Shown: piece after piece, positions 17,659-29,166 of the stretch
How the letters are laid out: every line of letters begins with the position of its first letter
How positions within the stretch are numbered: position 1 is the stretch's first letter
Source: JAATFS01 sp037145635
GTDB lineage: Bacteria; Pseudomonadota; Gammaproteobacteria; Xanthomonadales; Xanthomonadaceae
NCBI GenBank assembly: GCA_037145635.1
Contig: JBBCXB010000004.1
Coordinates: 310,001 to 374,000 of the forward strand
DNA length: 64,000 nucleotides
Direction of reading: 5' to 3'
Made by a program: the position numbers and the translations under genes
Notes under the pieces: generated by a model
What the model saw: only the letters and a program-made list of their open reading frames with translations
The model's database searches: none
What the model was told of the DNA's origin: nothing

Positions 17659-18548
17659 TGAGCAAGCGTATTCGCAAGGCCGTATTTCCCGTGGCAGGTC
17701 TGGGTACCCGTTTTCTCCCGGCGACCAAGACGGTGCCGAAGGAGATGCTGCCGATCATCGACAAGCCGCTGATCCAGTACGCCGTCGACGAGGCGATCCA
17801 GGCGGGCTGCGACACCTTGATCTTCGTCACCAACCGCTACAAGCACTCGGTGGCCGACTACTTCGACAAGGCCTACGAACTCGAGCAGAAGCTCGAGCGC
17901 GCGGGCAAGCACGAGCAGCTCGAGCTGGTCCGCCACGTGCTGCCGGAAGGCGTGCGCGCAATCTTCGTCACCCAGACCGAGGCGCTGGGCCTGGGCCACG
18001 CGGTGCTGTGTGCCAAGCCGGTGGTCGGTGACGAACCGTTCGCGGTGCTGCTGCCGGACGACCTGATGTGGAATCGCGGCGACGGCGCGCTCAAGCAGAT
18101 GGCGGACGTGGCCGAGGCGTCGGGCGGCAGCGTCATCGCCGTGGAGGACGTGCCGCACGACAAGACCGCCAGCTACGGCATCGTCGCCACCGAGGCATTC
18201 GACGGTCGCAAGGGCCGCATCACCCAGATCGTGGAGAAGCCCAAGCCGGAGCAGGCGCCGAGCACGCTGGCCGTGGTCGGCCGCTACGTGCTCAGCAGCA
18301 AGATCTTCGAGCTGCTGGAGCAGACCGGCACCGGTGCCGGCGGCGAGATCCAGCTGACCGACGCGATCGCGCAGCTGCTGACCCAGGAGCGGGTCGATGC
18401 CTATCGCTTCGAGGGGCGCCGCTTCGATTGCGGCGCGCACATCGGCCTGATCGAGGCCACCGTGCACTTCGCGCTGGAGCACGAGAAGCACGGTACCGCG
18501 GCGCGCCAAATCCTGAGCGATGCGCTGGCCGGAGCGTCGGCGCGCTGA
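17658..18548 (+). CDS. galU: UTP-glucose-1-phosphate uridylyltransferase
   Basis: 296 residues from ATG 17658, one base overlapping the preceding stop. It makes UDP-glucose from UTP and glucose-1-phosphate. The nucleotidyltransferase signature GLGTRFLPATKTVPKEMLPI is at residues 13-32, with KPLIQYAVDEA, LPDDL and the VEKPKPEQAPS segment following. UDP-glucose feeds exopolysaccharide and LPS core. It ends in a GC-rich hairpin at 18576-18599. Confidence 0.97.
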   Translation: MSKRIRKAVFPVAGLGTRFLPATKTVPKEMLPIIDKPLIQYAVDEAIQAGCDTLIFVTNRYKHSVADYFDKAYELEQKLERAGKHEQLELVRHVLPEGVRAIFVTQTEALGLGHAVLCAKPVVGDEPFAVLLPDDLMWNRGDGALKQMADVAEASGGSVIAVEDVPHDKTASYGIVATEAFDGRKGRITQIVEKPKPEQAPSTLAVVGRYVLSSKIFELLEQTGTGAGGEIQLTDAIAQLLTQERVDAYRFEGRRFDCGAHIGLIEATVHFALEHEKHGTAARQILSDALAGASAR

Positions 18549-18877
18549 AACCCCCGTGCTGACGGATGGGATGCGACGCGGCGCCCTCGGGCGCCGCGTT
18601 GCGTTTCGGGGCAGGGCCGGGTCAGGCCTGTCCTCGGATCGCGCATCCCAGGCAGGCGCCGCCGGCTCCGGCGCTTGCGGCGGGCGAAGACCGCGGACGG
18701 GTGTTTGGGACTTGCAGGCTGTCGCCGTCATCGGGTCGTAATCCTGCACGCCCGGCCCCGGCGCGCGACGCGGCCTGGGTCGGACCCGGTGGCGCGTGCC
18801 GGCTGCACCCGGCTGCGTGGCCGAAAGGAGGGGCGGCATCCGTTGCCGCAGACCGGTAGCCGGGGGCGCAGCCCCGC
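18549..18877. other. Intergenic region with no convincing gene
   Basis: 329 bases between convergent galU and the DUF1244 gene. Apart from the galU hairpin I see only GC-rich sequence. Short open frames exist on both strands but lack ribosome-binding sites and protein-like composition. Confidence 0.6.
18576..18599 (+). terminator. Strong hairpin after galU
   Basis: ACGCGGCGCCC and GGGCGCCGCGT form an 11-bp perfect stem (18576-18586 with 18589-18599), followed by TGCGTTTC. It is a likely terminator of the lapA-to-galU unit, though the T-tract is poor. Confidence 0.65.
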
Positions 18878-19177
18878 TCAGGCCCCGTGGCGCTGCTGGG
18901 CCGCGGCGAACGCCGCCAGCTGCTCGGCGCTGGCCTCCTTCTGGTGGCGGCGCTTCCACTCGGCGAACGGCATGCCATAGATCGCCTCGCGCGCCTGCTC
19001 CTTGTCCAGGTCGCGGCCCTCGGCCTCGGCGGCCTCGCGGTACCAGTCGGCCAGGCAATTGCGGCAGAAGCCGGCCAGTGTCATCAGGTCGATGTTCTGC
19101 ACGTCCGGGCACTCCTGGTTGAGGTGCCGCAGCAGGCGGCGGAACGCGGCGGCTTCAAGCGAGGTGGTGTCGGTCAT
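18878..19177 (-). CDS. DUF1244 family protein
   Basis: 99 residues, cytoplasmic, mainly helical and acidic. The central LAGFCRNCLADWY with its CxxC pair and the YGMPFAEWKRRHQKEA segment identify the DUF1244 family, common in proteobacteria and of unknown function. The paired cysteines might bind a metal. It diverges from folD across only 49 bases, so the two share a promoter region. Confidence 0.85.
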   Translation of the reverse strand: MTDTTSLEAAAFRRLLRHLNQECPDVQNIDLMTLAGFCRNCLADWYREAAEAEGRDLDKEQAREAIYGMPFAEWKRRHQKEASAEQLAAFAAAQQRHGA

Positions 19178-19226
19178 GGCGGAATCGGGGACAATAGACG
19201 ACCGTCGACTCTACACCCCACGCCCC

Positions 19227-20111
19227 ATGACCGCTTCCGCGCACGCAGACTCCGCCACGGCCCGCATCCTCGACGGCCGCCGCATCGCCGAGGACCTGCT
19301 GGACGGGCTCAAGCTGCGCGTGGATGCGCGGGTCGCCGCCGGCCAGCCGCGGCCCGGGCTGGCAGTGGTGCTGGTCGGGGGGGATCCGGCCTCGGCGGTG
19401 TACGTGCGCAACAAGCGCCGCGCCGCGGAGAAGGTCGGCATCGAGGCCTTTGACTACGACCTGCCGGCGGGAACCAGCGAGGCCGAACTGGGCGAACTGA
19501 TCGACCGGCTGAACGCCGATCCCAAGATCCACGGCATCCTGATCCAGCTCCCGCTCCCGGGCATCGCCGATGCCAACCGGCTGATCCAGCGCATCGACCC
19601 GCGCAAGGACGTGGACGGCTTCCATCCGCAGAACGTGGGCCACCTGGCGCTGCGCGAGTTCGGCCTGCGCCCGTGCACCCCGCGCGGCATCGTGACCCTG
19701 CTGAGCCATACCGACCAGCCGGTGCGCGGCCAGAATGCGACCATCGTCGGCGTCAGCAACCACGTCGGCCGGCCGATGGGCCTGGAGCTGCTGATCGCCG
19801 GCTGCACCGTCACCAGCTGCCACAAGTTCACCCCCGCCGCGGTGCTGGAGGCCAGCGTGCGCAACGCCGACATCCTGGTGGTGGCGGTGGGGCGGCCCGG
19901 CCTGATCCCGGGCGAGTGGGTCAAGCCCGGCGCGGTGGTGATCGACGTCGGCATCAACCGCCTCGACGACGGCCGCCTGGTCGGCGATGTCGGGTTCGAG
20001 GCCGCCGCGCGCCGGGCCAGCTGGATCACGCCGGTACCCGGCGGGGTCGGCCCGATGACGGTGGCCACGCTGATGCAGAACACGCTCGAGGCCGCCGACG
20101 CCGCCGGCTGA
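19227..20111 (+). CDS. folD: Bifunctional methylenetetrahydrofolate dehydrogenase/cyclohydrolase
   Basis: 294 residues from ATG 19227; the open frame upstream is antisense to the DUF1244 gene. It interconverts 5,10-methylene-THF and 10-formyl-THF with NADP. Family marks: VGGDPASAVYVRNK (Tyr and Lys of the active site), VGVSNHVGRPMG (nucleotide loop) and the C-terminal PGGVGPMTVATLMQNT. The enzyme supplies formyl-THF for purine synthesis, fitting its place before guaB and guaA. Confidence 0.97.
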   Translation: MTASAHADSATARILDGRRIAEDLLDGLKLRVDARVAAGQPRPGLAVVLVGGDPASAVYVRNKRRAAEKVGIEAFDYDLPAGTSEAELGELIDRLNADPKIHGILIQLPLPGIADANRLIQRIDPRKDVDGFHPQNVGHLALREFGLRPCTPRGIVTLLSHTDQPVRGQNATIVGVSNHVGRPMGLELLIAGCTVTSCHKFTPAAVLEASVRNADILVVAVGRPGLIPGEWVKPGAVVIDVGINRLDDGRLVGDVGFEAAARRASWITPVPGGVGPMTVATLMQNTLEAADAAG

Positions 20112-20228
20112 GCCGGGCCGGCGGCACCGGCGCGACGCTGCATTGCGACTGCGACCGTCTGACCCAGTGTCGTTGACGCCGTTTTAAGGGTAAAATGTCG
20201 CGCTTCCCCAAATCTCCCGGGACCGCCG

Positions 20229-21686
<1,458 letters not shown>

Positions 21687-21695
21687 CGCCCATCC

Positions 21696-21780
21696 GGGAA
21701 TGGGGAATCGGGAATCGGGAATCGATGAACCACCTGCCACAGCGCTCCACCCATTCCCGATTCACCTCTCCCGATTCCCG
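21696..21780. repeat. GGGAATC-type intergenic repeat with inverted arms
   Basis: Plus-strand iterations of GGGAATC/GGGAATG (about 21696-21724) are mirrored by CCATTCCCGATT and CCCGATTCCCG at 21751-21780, so the whole element can fold into a long hairpin. It fills the guaB-guaA gap and ends 7 bases before the guaA start. The unit resembles GGGAATCGGGAAT repeats that I recall scattered between genes in xanthomonads; that recollection is unverified here. Confidence 0.65.
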
Positions 21781-21787
21781 GCTCTCA

Positions 21788-23353
<1,566 letters not shown>

Positions 23354-23443
23354 CGGAGCGTCTTTCGAGGGGCTACTGATGGATTGCGCAGGGACGCTTC
23401 GAATCAGGTACCTGCTCAAGACCGGCGCCATCGGTTGGCTGCA

Positions 23444-23470
23444 GAGGGACCCGCCAGCGGCGGATCCCTC
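23444..23470. terminator. GC-rich hairpin downstream of guaA
   Basis: GAGGGA-C-CCGCC and GGCGG-A-TCCCTC form a 12-position stem with one mismatch and an AGC loop, between the convergent guaA and MFS genes. It lacks a T-tract; it may end or protect either transcript. Confidence 0.4.
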
Positions 23471-23510
23471 GGTGCTGCCGCGCGGATTCGAGCGTTCCTC
23501 CGGTTCCCTG

Positions 23511-24782
23511 TCATGAGCGAACCGAGGCCGCGGCGGGCGTGACGTGCCGTGTCGTCCACCAGAACAGCATCGCGAGCAGGCTGACCGCGGCACCCAGCAG
23601 GCACACGCCCTGCCAGCCGGCGCCGGCGAAGACCAGGGTGGTGCTGGTCGCGCCGAGCCCACTGCCGATTGCGTAGAACAGCATGTAGAGGCCGACCAAC
23701 CGGCTGTGCGCCTCGGGCGGGCCGTTGAAGATCATGCTCTGGTTGGTCACGTGCAGCGCCTGGCCGCCCAGGTCGAGCAGCACGATGCCGAGCAGCAGGG
23801 CGGCGAGCGACCCTTCCATTTGCGACAGCGGCCACCACGCCAGCACCAGCGTCACCAGTGCCGCCGCGCTGGTGCGCTGCGCATGCCCCTGGTCGGACCA
23901 GCGTCCGGCACGCGCGGCCGCCAGCGCACCGACCGCGCCGACCAGGCCGAAGGCGCCGATGGCGGTATGCGGGAGCTCATGGGGCGGCGCACTCAGCGGG
24001 AGCACCAGCGCACTCCAGAAGATGTTGAAGGCCGCGAACATCAACAGCGCCAGCATGCCGCGGACCTGCAGTACCTTGTCCCGCTTCAGCAGCGCCAGCA
24101 TGGACGCGATCAGGCGCGGATAGCTCATCGTGTCCGGGGCGGTGGGCAGCGCGGGCAATCGCTGCCAGAGCGGCAGCGCGATCGCCAGCATCAGCCCGGC
24201 GGCGCAGAGGTATACGCCGCGCCAACCGAACACGTCGCTCAGGCCACCGGCCACCACCCGTGCCAGCAGCAGGCCGATGAACACGCCGCTCTGCGCCGCG
24301 CCTACGACCCGCCCTCGCTCGTGGGACGCGGCTGCGGCGGCGGCGTAGGCGATCAGTCCCTGCGTCATCGCCGTACCCAGCAGGCCTACGGCGAGCATAC
24401 CCGCCAGCAACGCGGGCGCCGACCTCGCCATGCTCACGGCGACCAGGGCGCATACCAGCGCCAGCAGTTGCATCGCCATCAGACGGCGGCGATTCACGCG
24501 ATCGCCCAACGGTACCAGCAGCAGCAAGGCCAGCGCGCAGCCGACCTGCGTGGCCGCGACCACGCCGCCCATCGCAGCAAGGCGGATGCCCAGATCCTCC
24601 GCCAGGGCGTCCAGCAGGGGTTGCGAGTAATAGACATTGGCCACGCTCAAGCCGCTCGCGACCGCGAACAGCCATACCAGGCCGCGTGGCATGGTCGCAG
24701 GCGTGAGCGGAGCGCTGCGCTGGGCCGGCGGTGGCGTTGGAAGAGTCTTCAAGGTCCCGGGCCCCGCCCCATCTGGTTGCAA
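23511..24782 (-). CDS. MFS transporter, probable drug or metabolite exporter
   Basis: 423 residues, about 12 membrane helices. The first helix pair contains SVANVYYSQPLLDALAEDLG and the loop 2-3 motif LGDRVNRRRLM typical of drug:H+ antiporter-type MFS carriers. The start is uncertain: TTG at 24782 is the longest form, and ATG at 24692 (MPRGLVWLF) just before the first helix is also plausible. It diverges from an HxlR regulator. Its predicted promoter overlaps the regulator's likely operator, so expression is probably repressed until a ligand or redox signal is sensed. Substrate unknown. Confidence 0.88.
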   Translation of the reverse strand: MQPDGAGPGTLKTLPTPPPAQRSAPLTPATMPRGLVWLFAVASGLSVANVYYSQPLLDALAEDLGIRLAAMGGVVAATQVGCALALLLLVPLGDRVNRRRLMAMQLLALVCALVAVSMARSAPALLAGMLAVGLLGTAMTQGLIAYAAAAAASHERGRVVGAAQSGVFIGLLLARVVAGGLSDVFGWRGVYLCAAGLMLAIALPLWQRLPALPTAPDTMSYPRLIASMLALLKRDKVLQVRGMLALLMFAAFNIFWSALVLPLSAPPHELPHTAIGAFGLVGAVGALAAARAGRWSDQGHAQRTSAAALVTLVLAWWPLSQMEGSLAALLLGIVLLDLGGQALHVTNQSMIFNGPPEAHSRLVGLYMLFYAIGSGLGATSTTLVFAGAGWQGVCLLGAAVSLLAMLFWWTTRHVTPAAASVRS

Positions 24783-24797
24783 AAAGAAACCGGTTGC

Positions 24798-24829
24798 ACA
24801 ATAGAGTTGGTAGTTTCAAAATGCAACTA
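24798..24829 (-). promoter_or_regulatory. Promoter of the MFS gene overlapped by an HxlR-type operator
   Basis: Minus strand: -35 TTGCAT (24826-24821), 17-base spacer, -10 TATTGT (24803-24798). The imperfect palindrome TAGTTTCAAAATGCAACTA (24811-24829) covers the -35 and spacer. Its outer arms TAGTT/AACTA are a perfect inverted repeat. It lies between the divergent transporter and HxlR regulator genes, the expected place for autoregulated repression. Confidence 0.65.
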
Positions 24830-24863
24830 GAAAGCCTGGCCCGTCCGCCAATCAGGAAATTCC

Positions 24864-25310
24864 ATGCCCGCCCGAAGACCGCTGAACGAGGAGCCGTGTC
24901 CTGTCGCGCGCTGCGTCGATCTGATCGGGGACCGCTGGTCGTTGCTCATCGTGCGCGATGCCTTCGACGGCGTTCGCCGCTTCGGCGATTTCCAGCGAAG
25001 CCTGGGCGTGGCGCGAAACATCCTCGCCGACCGGCTGCGCAGGCTGGTGGCTGCGGGCATCCTGGAAACGCAGGACGCCTCGGACGGCTCGCTGTATCAG
25101 GAATATGTGCTCACCGCCCGGGGCGCCGGCCTGTTCCCCGTGGTGGTGGCGCTGCGGCAGTGGGGCGAGCAGCACCTGTTCAAACGCGGCGAACGCCATT
25201 CGGTGCTGATCGACCAGCGCACCGGCAGGCCGATTCCGCGGATGGCACCGCAGGCCGAAGATGGCTCCGGGTTGCTCCCCGCCGCGACCGCGGTGCGGAA
25301 GGTGAGCTGA
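24864..25310 (+). CDS. HxlR-family transcriptional regulator
   Basis: 148 residues with the winged-helix pattern of HxlR/DUF24 regulators: CPVARCVDLIGDRWSLLIVR at residues 11-30, FGDFQRSLGVARNILADRLR, and the wing ILETQDASDGSLYQEYVLT. Two cysteines near the N-terminus (in EEPCPVARC) could sense thiol or electrophile stress, as in several HxlR proteins. It diverges from the MFS exporter and likely controls it through the palindrome at 24811-24829. It has a longer C-terminal tail than minimal family members. Confidence 0.92.
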   Translation: MPARRPLNEEPCPVARCVDLIGDRWSLLIVRDAFDGVRRFGDFQRSLGVARNILADRLRRLVAAGILETQDASDGSLYQEYVLTARGAGLFPVVVALRQWGEQHLFKRGERHSVLIDQRTGRPIPRMAPQAEDGSGLLPAATAVRKVS

Positions 25311-25491
25311 GGCGGCGCGCGGCAGGCCGTGAGGGGCTTCGATAACGGCCACCCTGCATGCAGGGCGACTCAGTGGGCAGGGCACGATGCAAGGCATCGG
25401 CGCCGCGACGGTTCGCGACCGGCGTGCGGCGCGACCAGGCACGAGGATCCGTCATCCCCCGTGCGCCCGGGCCGTGCCACGGTTGCGGTAG

Positions 25492-27111
25492 TCAGCTGCC
25501 TTCGTCCGGCCGCGCCACGCCGGAGGGGGCGTGGGCGAGCATCGCCAGGGTGGCCGGCCCGCTCACCGCGGCGTCGCCGCTCTGGCCCTCGCGCACGCCC
25601 GAGTCCAGCAGCGTGTCGCGGTCGTCGGCGTCGGCGATCCCGTCCGCGCTCACCGCCAGCCCGAGGCCCTGGCCGAGCCCGATCAGCGCGCGCACCAGCT
25701 TGGCATTGGAGGCATCCTCCATGTGCTCGACCAGCCGACGGTCGATCTTGATCTTGTCGAACTGGAACTCGCCCAGGTGGTACAGGTTGGAGTAGCCGGT
25801 GCCGAAGTGGTCGAGGGCGATGTTGACGCCCTGCGCCTGCAGCGGGGTGATCAGCGCCTTGGCCGCGGCCACGTCCTGCACCACCAGGCTCTCGGCGATG
25901 TTGAGCTGCAGGCGCTGCGGCGGCAGTCCGGCTTGCTGCAGGATCTGCAGGATCTCGGCCGCCAGCTGCCAGTTCTGCAGCTGCCCGGGCAGCACGCTGA
26001 TGGCCAGTTGCACCTGCGGCGGCCAGCTCAGCGCCATGGCGCAGGCCCGTTGCCACAGGCGCTCGGCCAGCAGGTGGATCAACCCGGTCTCGGCGGCGAT
26101 CGGCAGGAAGCGCTCGGGCGGCACGCTGCCGTCGGGGCCGGCGAGCCAGTGCGGGCTGACCTCGAAGCCCACCACCTGGCCGCTGCGCAGGTCGTGCGAG
26201 GGCCGGAAGTAGGGCTGGATGCGGTCCTGGTCGATGGCCTGCTTCAGCGCCTGCTCCAGCCGCTCGCGCTCGCGTACCAGCTGGTCCATCTGTTCCTCGA
26301 AGAAGCGGTAGGCCGGGCGCCGCTCGGCCTTGGCCCGGTACAGCGCCACGTCGGCCTTGCGCATGGCTTCCTCGGCGCTCTGCGCATCGGTGGGCACCAG
26401 GGCGATGCCGATCCCCGCGCCGAGGCTGTGCGCCACGCCATCGGCCAGGATCGGATCGCCGAAGCCCTGCAGCAGGCGCAGCGCGATGTTGGAGGCCGCC
26501 TCCGGCCCGATCAGGTGCTGGGCCAGCACCACGAATTCGTCGCCGCCCAGCCGCGCCACCGATTCGCCTTCGCGCAGGGCGCGCAGCAGGCGTTGCGCCA
26601 CCACGACCAGCACCGCATCGCCGGCGTCGTGGCCATGCACGTCGTTGACCTGCTTGAAGCCGTTGAGGTCCAGCATCAGCACCGCGTGCACCGCGCCGGC
26701 GCGGGGCGGCGAGGCCGCCGCCACCTGCAGTGCCTCCTCGAACTGGCGGCGGTTGGGCAGGCCGGTGAGCGGGTCCTGGTAGGCAAGCTCGCGCACCCGC
26801 TGCTCGGCCTGGGTGCGCCGCCGCGCCTCGCGCTTCTGCTCGCGGTAGCGGCGGATCGAGAAGATCAGCAGACCCAGCAGCAGGGTGGCGCCGATCAGCA
26901 GCATCTCGTCCAGCTCGACGGTCTGCCCGGCCGCGCTGGTGCTGCCCTCGGTGACGAAGATATCGTAGGCGTACGCGATGTAGGTCAGCACGGACAGGAC
27001 GGCCGCGATGACGCCCAGGTCGCCGAGGCTCACACGGTGTCTCACGATGAAACTCCTCACAGAGGTGCCGGCGGACCGACGCACGCCGGGAGCCGGAGCG
27101 GACACCGTCAT
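25492..27111 (-). CDS. Membrane GGDEF protein with degenerate EAL domain
   Basis: 539 residues. Two membrane helices (about 33-52 and 70-85) flank a short periplasmic segment. Then comes a GGDEF domain with intact RLGGDEFVVL (189-193), where the inhibitory I-site RxxD is changed to REGE. The C-terminal EAL domain looks inactive: the EAL signature reads FEVSPHW (near 315), DDFGTGYSSL reads DHFGTGYSNL (near 432), and the late AEGVE glutamate region reads ADGIAD. The protein probably makes c-di-GMP, or its EAL part acts as sensor or scaffold. It stands alone between an HxlR gene and mntH. Confidence 0.88.
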   Translation of the reverse strand: MTVSAPAPGVRRSAGTSVRSFIVRHRVSLGDLGVIAAVLSVLTYIAYAYDIFVTEGSTSAAGQTVELDEMLLIGATLLLGLLIFSIRRYREQKREARRRTQAEQRVRELAYQDPLTGLPNRRQFEEALQVAAASPPRAGAVHAVLMLDLNGFKQVNDVHGHDAGDAVLVVVAQRLLRALREGESVARLGGDEFVVLAQHLIGPEAASNIALRLLQGFGDPILADGVAHSLGAGIGIALVPTDAQSAEEAMRKADVALYRAKAERRPAYRFFEEQMDQLVRERERLEQALKQAIDQDRIQPYFRPSHDLRSGQVVGFEVSPHWLAGPDGSVPPERFLPIAAETGLIHLLAERLWQRACAMALSWPPQVQLAISVLPGQLQNWQLAAEILQILQQAGLPPQRLQLNIAESLVVQDVAAAKALITPLQAQGVNIALDHFGTGYSNLYHLGEFQFDKIKIDRRLVEHMEDASNAKLVRALIGLGQGLGLAVSADGIADADDRDTLLDSGVREGQSGDAAVSGPATLAMLAHAPSGVARPDEGS

Positions 27112-27208
27112 GCCAAGCCTCCTTTCCTGCGCTTCGGGGAGCCGTCAGCCTCCGTATCTACCACGGTTCGGGGTTGCAGCGGGTGAGGCGGTGCCGCGCG
27201 CGGCGCGG

Positions 27209-28555
27209 TCAGTGCAGCAGCGTGTCGGCCAGCAGCTTGAGGTTCAGCGCCACGATCAGGGCGGCGATCACCCAGGCGGTGCGCACCAGCCAGGGCGGCG
27301 CCACCAGCGCGCCCATCAGGCCCCGGTCGGAGACGAACGCCACCAGCGGGATCACCGCGAACGGCAGCTGCATCGACAGCACCACCTGGCTCAGTACCAG
27401 CAGCCGCGCGGTGCCTTGTTCGCCGTACAGCGCGGTCACCGCCACCACCGGTACGATCGCGAGGCCGCGGGTGAGCAGGCGGCGGATCCAGGGCGCGATG
27501 CGCAGGCGCAGGAAGCCTTCCATCACGATCTGCCCGGCCAGGGTGGCGGTCACCGTGGAGTTGATGCCCGAGGCCAGCAGCGCCACCGCGAACAGCGTCG
27601 ACGCCAGGCCCACGCCGAGCATGGGCGCCAGCAGTTCGTGGGCCTGTTCGATCTCCTGCACGTCGGTGCGGCCCTGGGCGTGGAACACGGCGGCGGCCAG
27701 GATCAGGATCGACGCGTTGACGAACAGCGCGAACATCAGCGCGACCGTGCTGTCGGTCACCGCCCAGCGCAGGGCCGAGCGCCGTCCGGCCTCGGTGCGG
27801 GGGTAGGCGCGCGTCTGCACGATCGAGGAATGCAGGTAGAGGTTGTGCGGCATCACGGTGGCGCCGATGATCCCGATCGCCAGGTACAGCGCGTGGGGAT
27901 CGGTCACCACCTCGGCGCGCGGGATGAAGCCGGCCAGCACCTCGCGCAGCGGCGGGGCCGCCAGCGCGATCTGCACCGCGAAGCAGCCGAAGATCACCAG
28001 CAGCAGCGCGATCACGAACGCCTCCAGCGCCCGGAAGCCGCGATTCATCAGCAGCAGCACCAGCACCACGTCGATCGCGGTGATGATCGCGCCCAGCGTC
28101 AGCGGAATGCCGAACAGCAGCTTGAGCGCGATCGCCGTGCCGATCACCTCGGCCAGGTCGCAGGCGATGATCGCCAGTTCGCAGATGGCCCACAGCGCGA
28201 GGTTGACCGGCCGCGAATAGCGCACGCGACAGGCCTGGGCCAGATCGTGGCCGGTGGCGATGCCCAGCCGCGCCGACAGCCCCTGCAGCACGATCGCCAT
28301 CAGGTTGGACAGCAGGATCACCGACAGCAGCAGGTAGCCGAAGTGCGAGCCGCCGGCCAGGTCGGTGGCCCAGTTGCCCGGATCCATGTAGCCGACCGAG
28401 ATCATGTAGCCCGGCCCCAGGAACGCGAGCAGGCGGAACCACCAGTGGCCGCCGCTGGGCACCGCGACGCTGCCGTTCATCTCGCCGAGGCTGGCGCTGC
28501 GGTCGAGGCGGCGGGCCTCGAGCGCGGGGGCATTGGGGGAGGTTTCGGTGGCCAT
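27209..28555 (-). CDS. mntH: Nramp-family Mn2+/divalent cation:H+ symporter
   Basis: 448 residues from ATG 28555; the upstream in-frame extension runs through the operator and is rejected. About 11 membrane helices. The metal-binding DPGN motif of helix 1 is present (SVGYMDPGNWATDLAGG), as is the helix 6 MPHNLYLHSS motif. It imports manganese, and possibly iron, across the inner membrane. It diverges from mntR over an MntR-box palindrome, so Mn-dependent repression is expected. Confidence 0.96.
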   Translation of the reverse strand: MATETSPNAPALEARRLDRSASLGEMNGSVAVPSGGHWWFRLLAFLGPGYMISVGYMDPGNWATDLAGGSHFGYLLLSVILLSNLMAIVLQGLSARLGIATGHDLAQACRVRYSRPVNLALWAICELAIIACDLAEVIGTAIALKLLFGIPLTLGAIITAIDVVLVLLLMNRGFRALEAFVIALLLVIFGCFAVQIALAAPPLREVLAGFIPRAEVVTDPHALYLAIGIIGATVMPHNLYLHSSIVQTRAYPRTEAGRRSALRWAVTDSTVALMFALFVNASILILAAAVFHAQGRTDVQEIEQAHELLAPMLGVGLASTLFAVALLASGINSTVTATLAGQIVMEGFLRLRIAPWIRRLLTRGLAIVPVVAVTALYGEQGTARLLVLSQVVLSMQLPFAVIPLVAFVSDRGLMGALVAPPWLVRTAWVIAALIVALNLKLLADTLLH

Positions 28556-28587
28556 GTCGGGGACGGCGTGGACGAGAGATGGATGAT

Positions 28588-28601
28588 ATAGCAAATGCTA
28601 T
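28588..28601. promoter_or_regulatory. MntR-box palindrome between mntH and mntR
   Basis: ATAGCAAATGCTAT has perfect ATAGC/GCTAT arms and lies 32 bases upstream of the mntH start, in an AT-rich stretch. It matches the core of the E. coli MntR box (ATAGCAAAGGCTAT as I recall it). It probably mediates Mn2+-MntR repression of mntH and perhaps autoregulation. Confidence 0.75.
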
Positions 28602-28698
28602 TCTATTGAGTATTGGCAATTCGAATCGTATTGATAGCCCGACTGCTTCAAAATGTGCACTGCGGGGCGCGGCCCCGGATCGAACGACGAGGCGCAAG

Positions 28699-29166
28699 GT
28701 GGGCAAGAGCGAAAAGCTGGAACCGGTCACGGCGGCACTCATCGACGCGCAGGTGCACGTCGAGAGTTTCCGCCAGGTCCGCGAGGCCCGGCGCGCCGAG
28801 CTGGTGGAGGACTACGTCGAGCTGATCTCGGACCTGCTGGGCGATGGCGGCGAGGCGCGCCAGGTCGATATCGCCGCGCGCCTGGGCGTGGCCCAGCCCA
28901 CCGTGGCCAAGATGCTCAAGCGCCTGGTCCGCGATGGCTGGGTGGTGCAGCGCCCCTACCGCGGCGTGTTCCTGACCCCCGCCGGGGAGGCGCTGGCGGC
29001 GGCCAGCCGCGAGCGGCACCAGACCGTGGAGCGTTTCCTGATCGCGCTGGGCATCGACGAAGCCACCGCCCGCCGCGATGCGGAGGGGATCGAGCACCAT
29101 GTCAGCGAGGCCACGCTGGCCGCCTTCGCCGCGTTCCTGCGCCGGCAGGAGGGGCCGCAAGGGTGA
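28699..29166 (+). CDS. mntR: Manganese transport regulator (DtxR/MntR family)
   Basis: 155 residues from GTG 28699, preceded by GAGG; this equals the length of E. coli MntR. An upstream in-frame ATG at 28579 would run through the operator and is rejected. The winged helix (GEARQVDIAARLGVAQPTVAKMLKRL) and the metal-site region (RHQTVERFLIALG, EGIEHHVSEATL) are intact, with the His/Glu/Cys-region ligands of the proteobacterial type. It senses Mn2+ and represses mntH. Its stop overlaps the tadA GTG start (GTGA). Confidence 0.95.
   Translation: MGKSEKLEPVTAALIDAQVHVESFRQVREARRAELVEDYVELISDLLGDGGEARQVDIAARLGVAQPTVAKMLKRLVRDGWVVQRPYRGVFLTPAGEALAAASRERHQTVERFLIALGIDEATARRDAEGIEHHVSEATLAAFAAFLRRQEGPQG

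Noticed and set aside
18620..18980. Small frames in the gap after galU and over the DUF1244 gene
   Set aside because: Arg/Pro/Ala-rich, overlapping on both strands, with no start signals; they are by-products of GC content.
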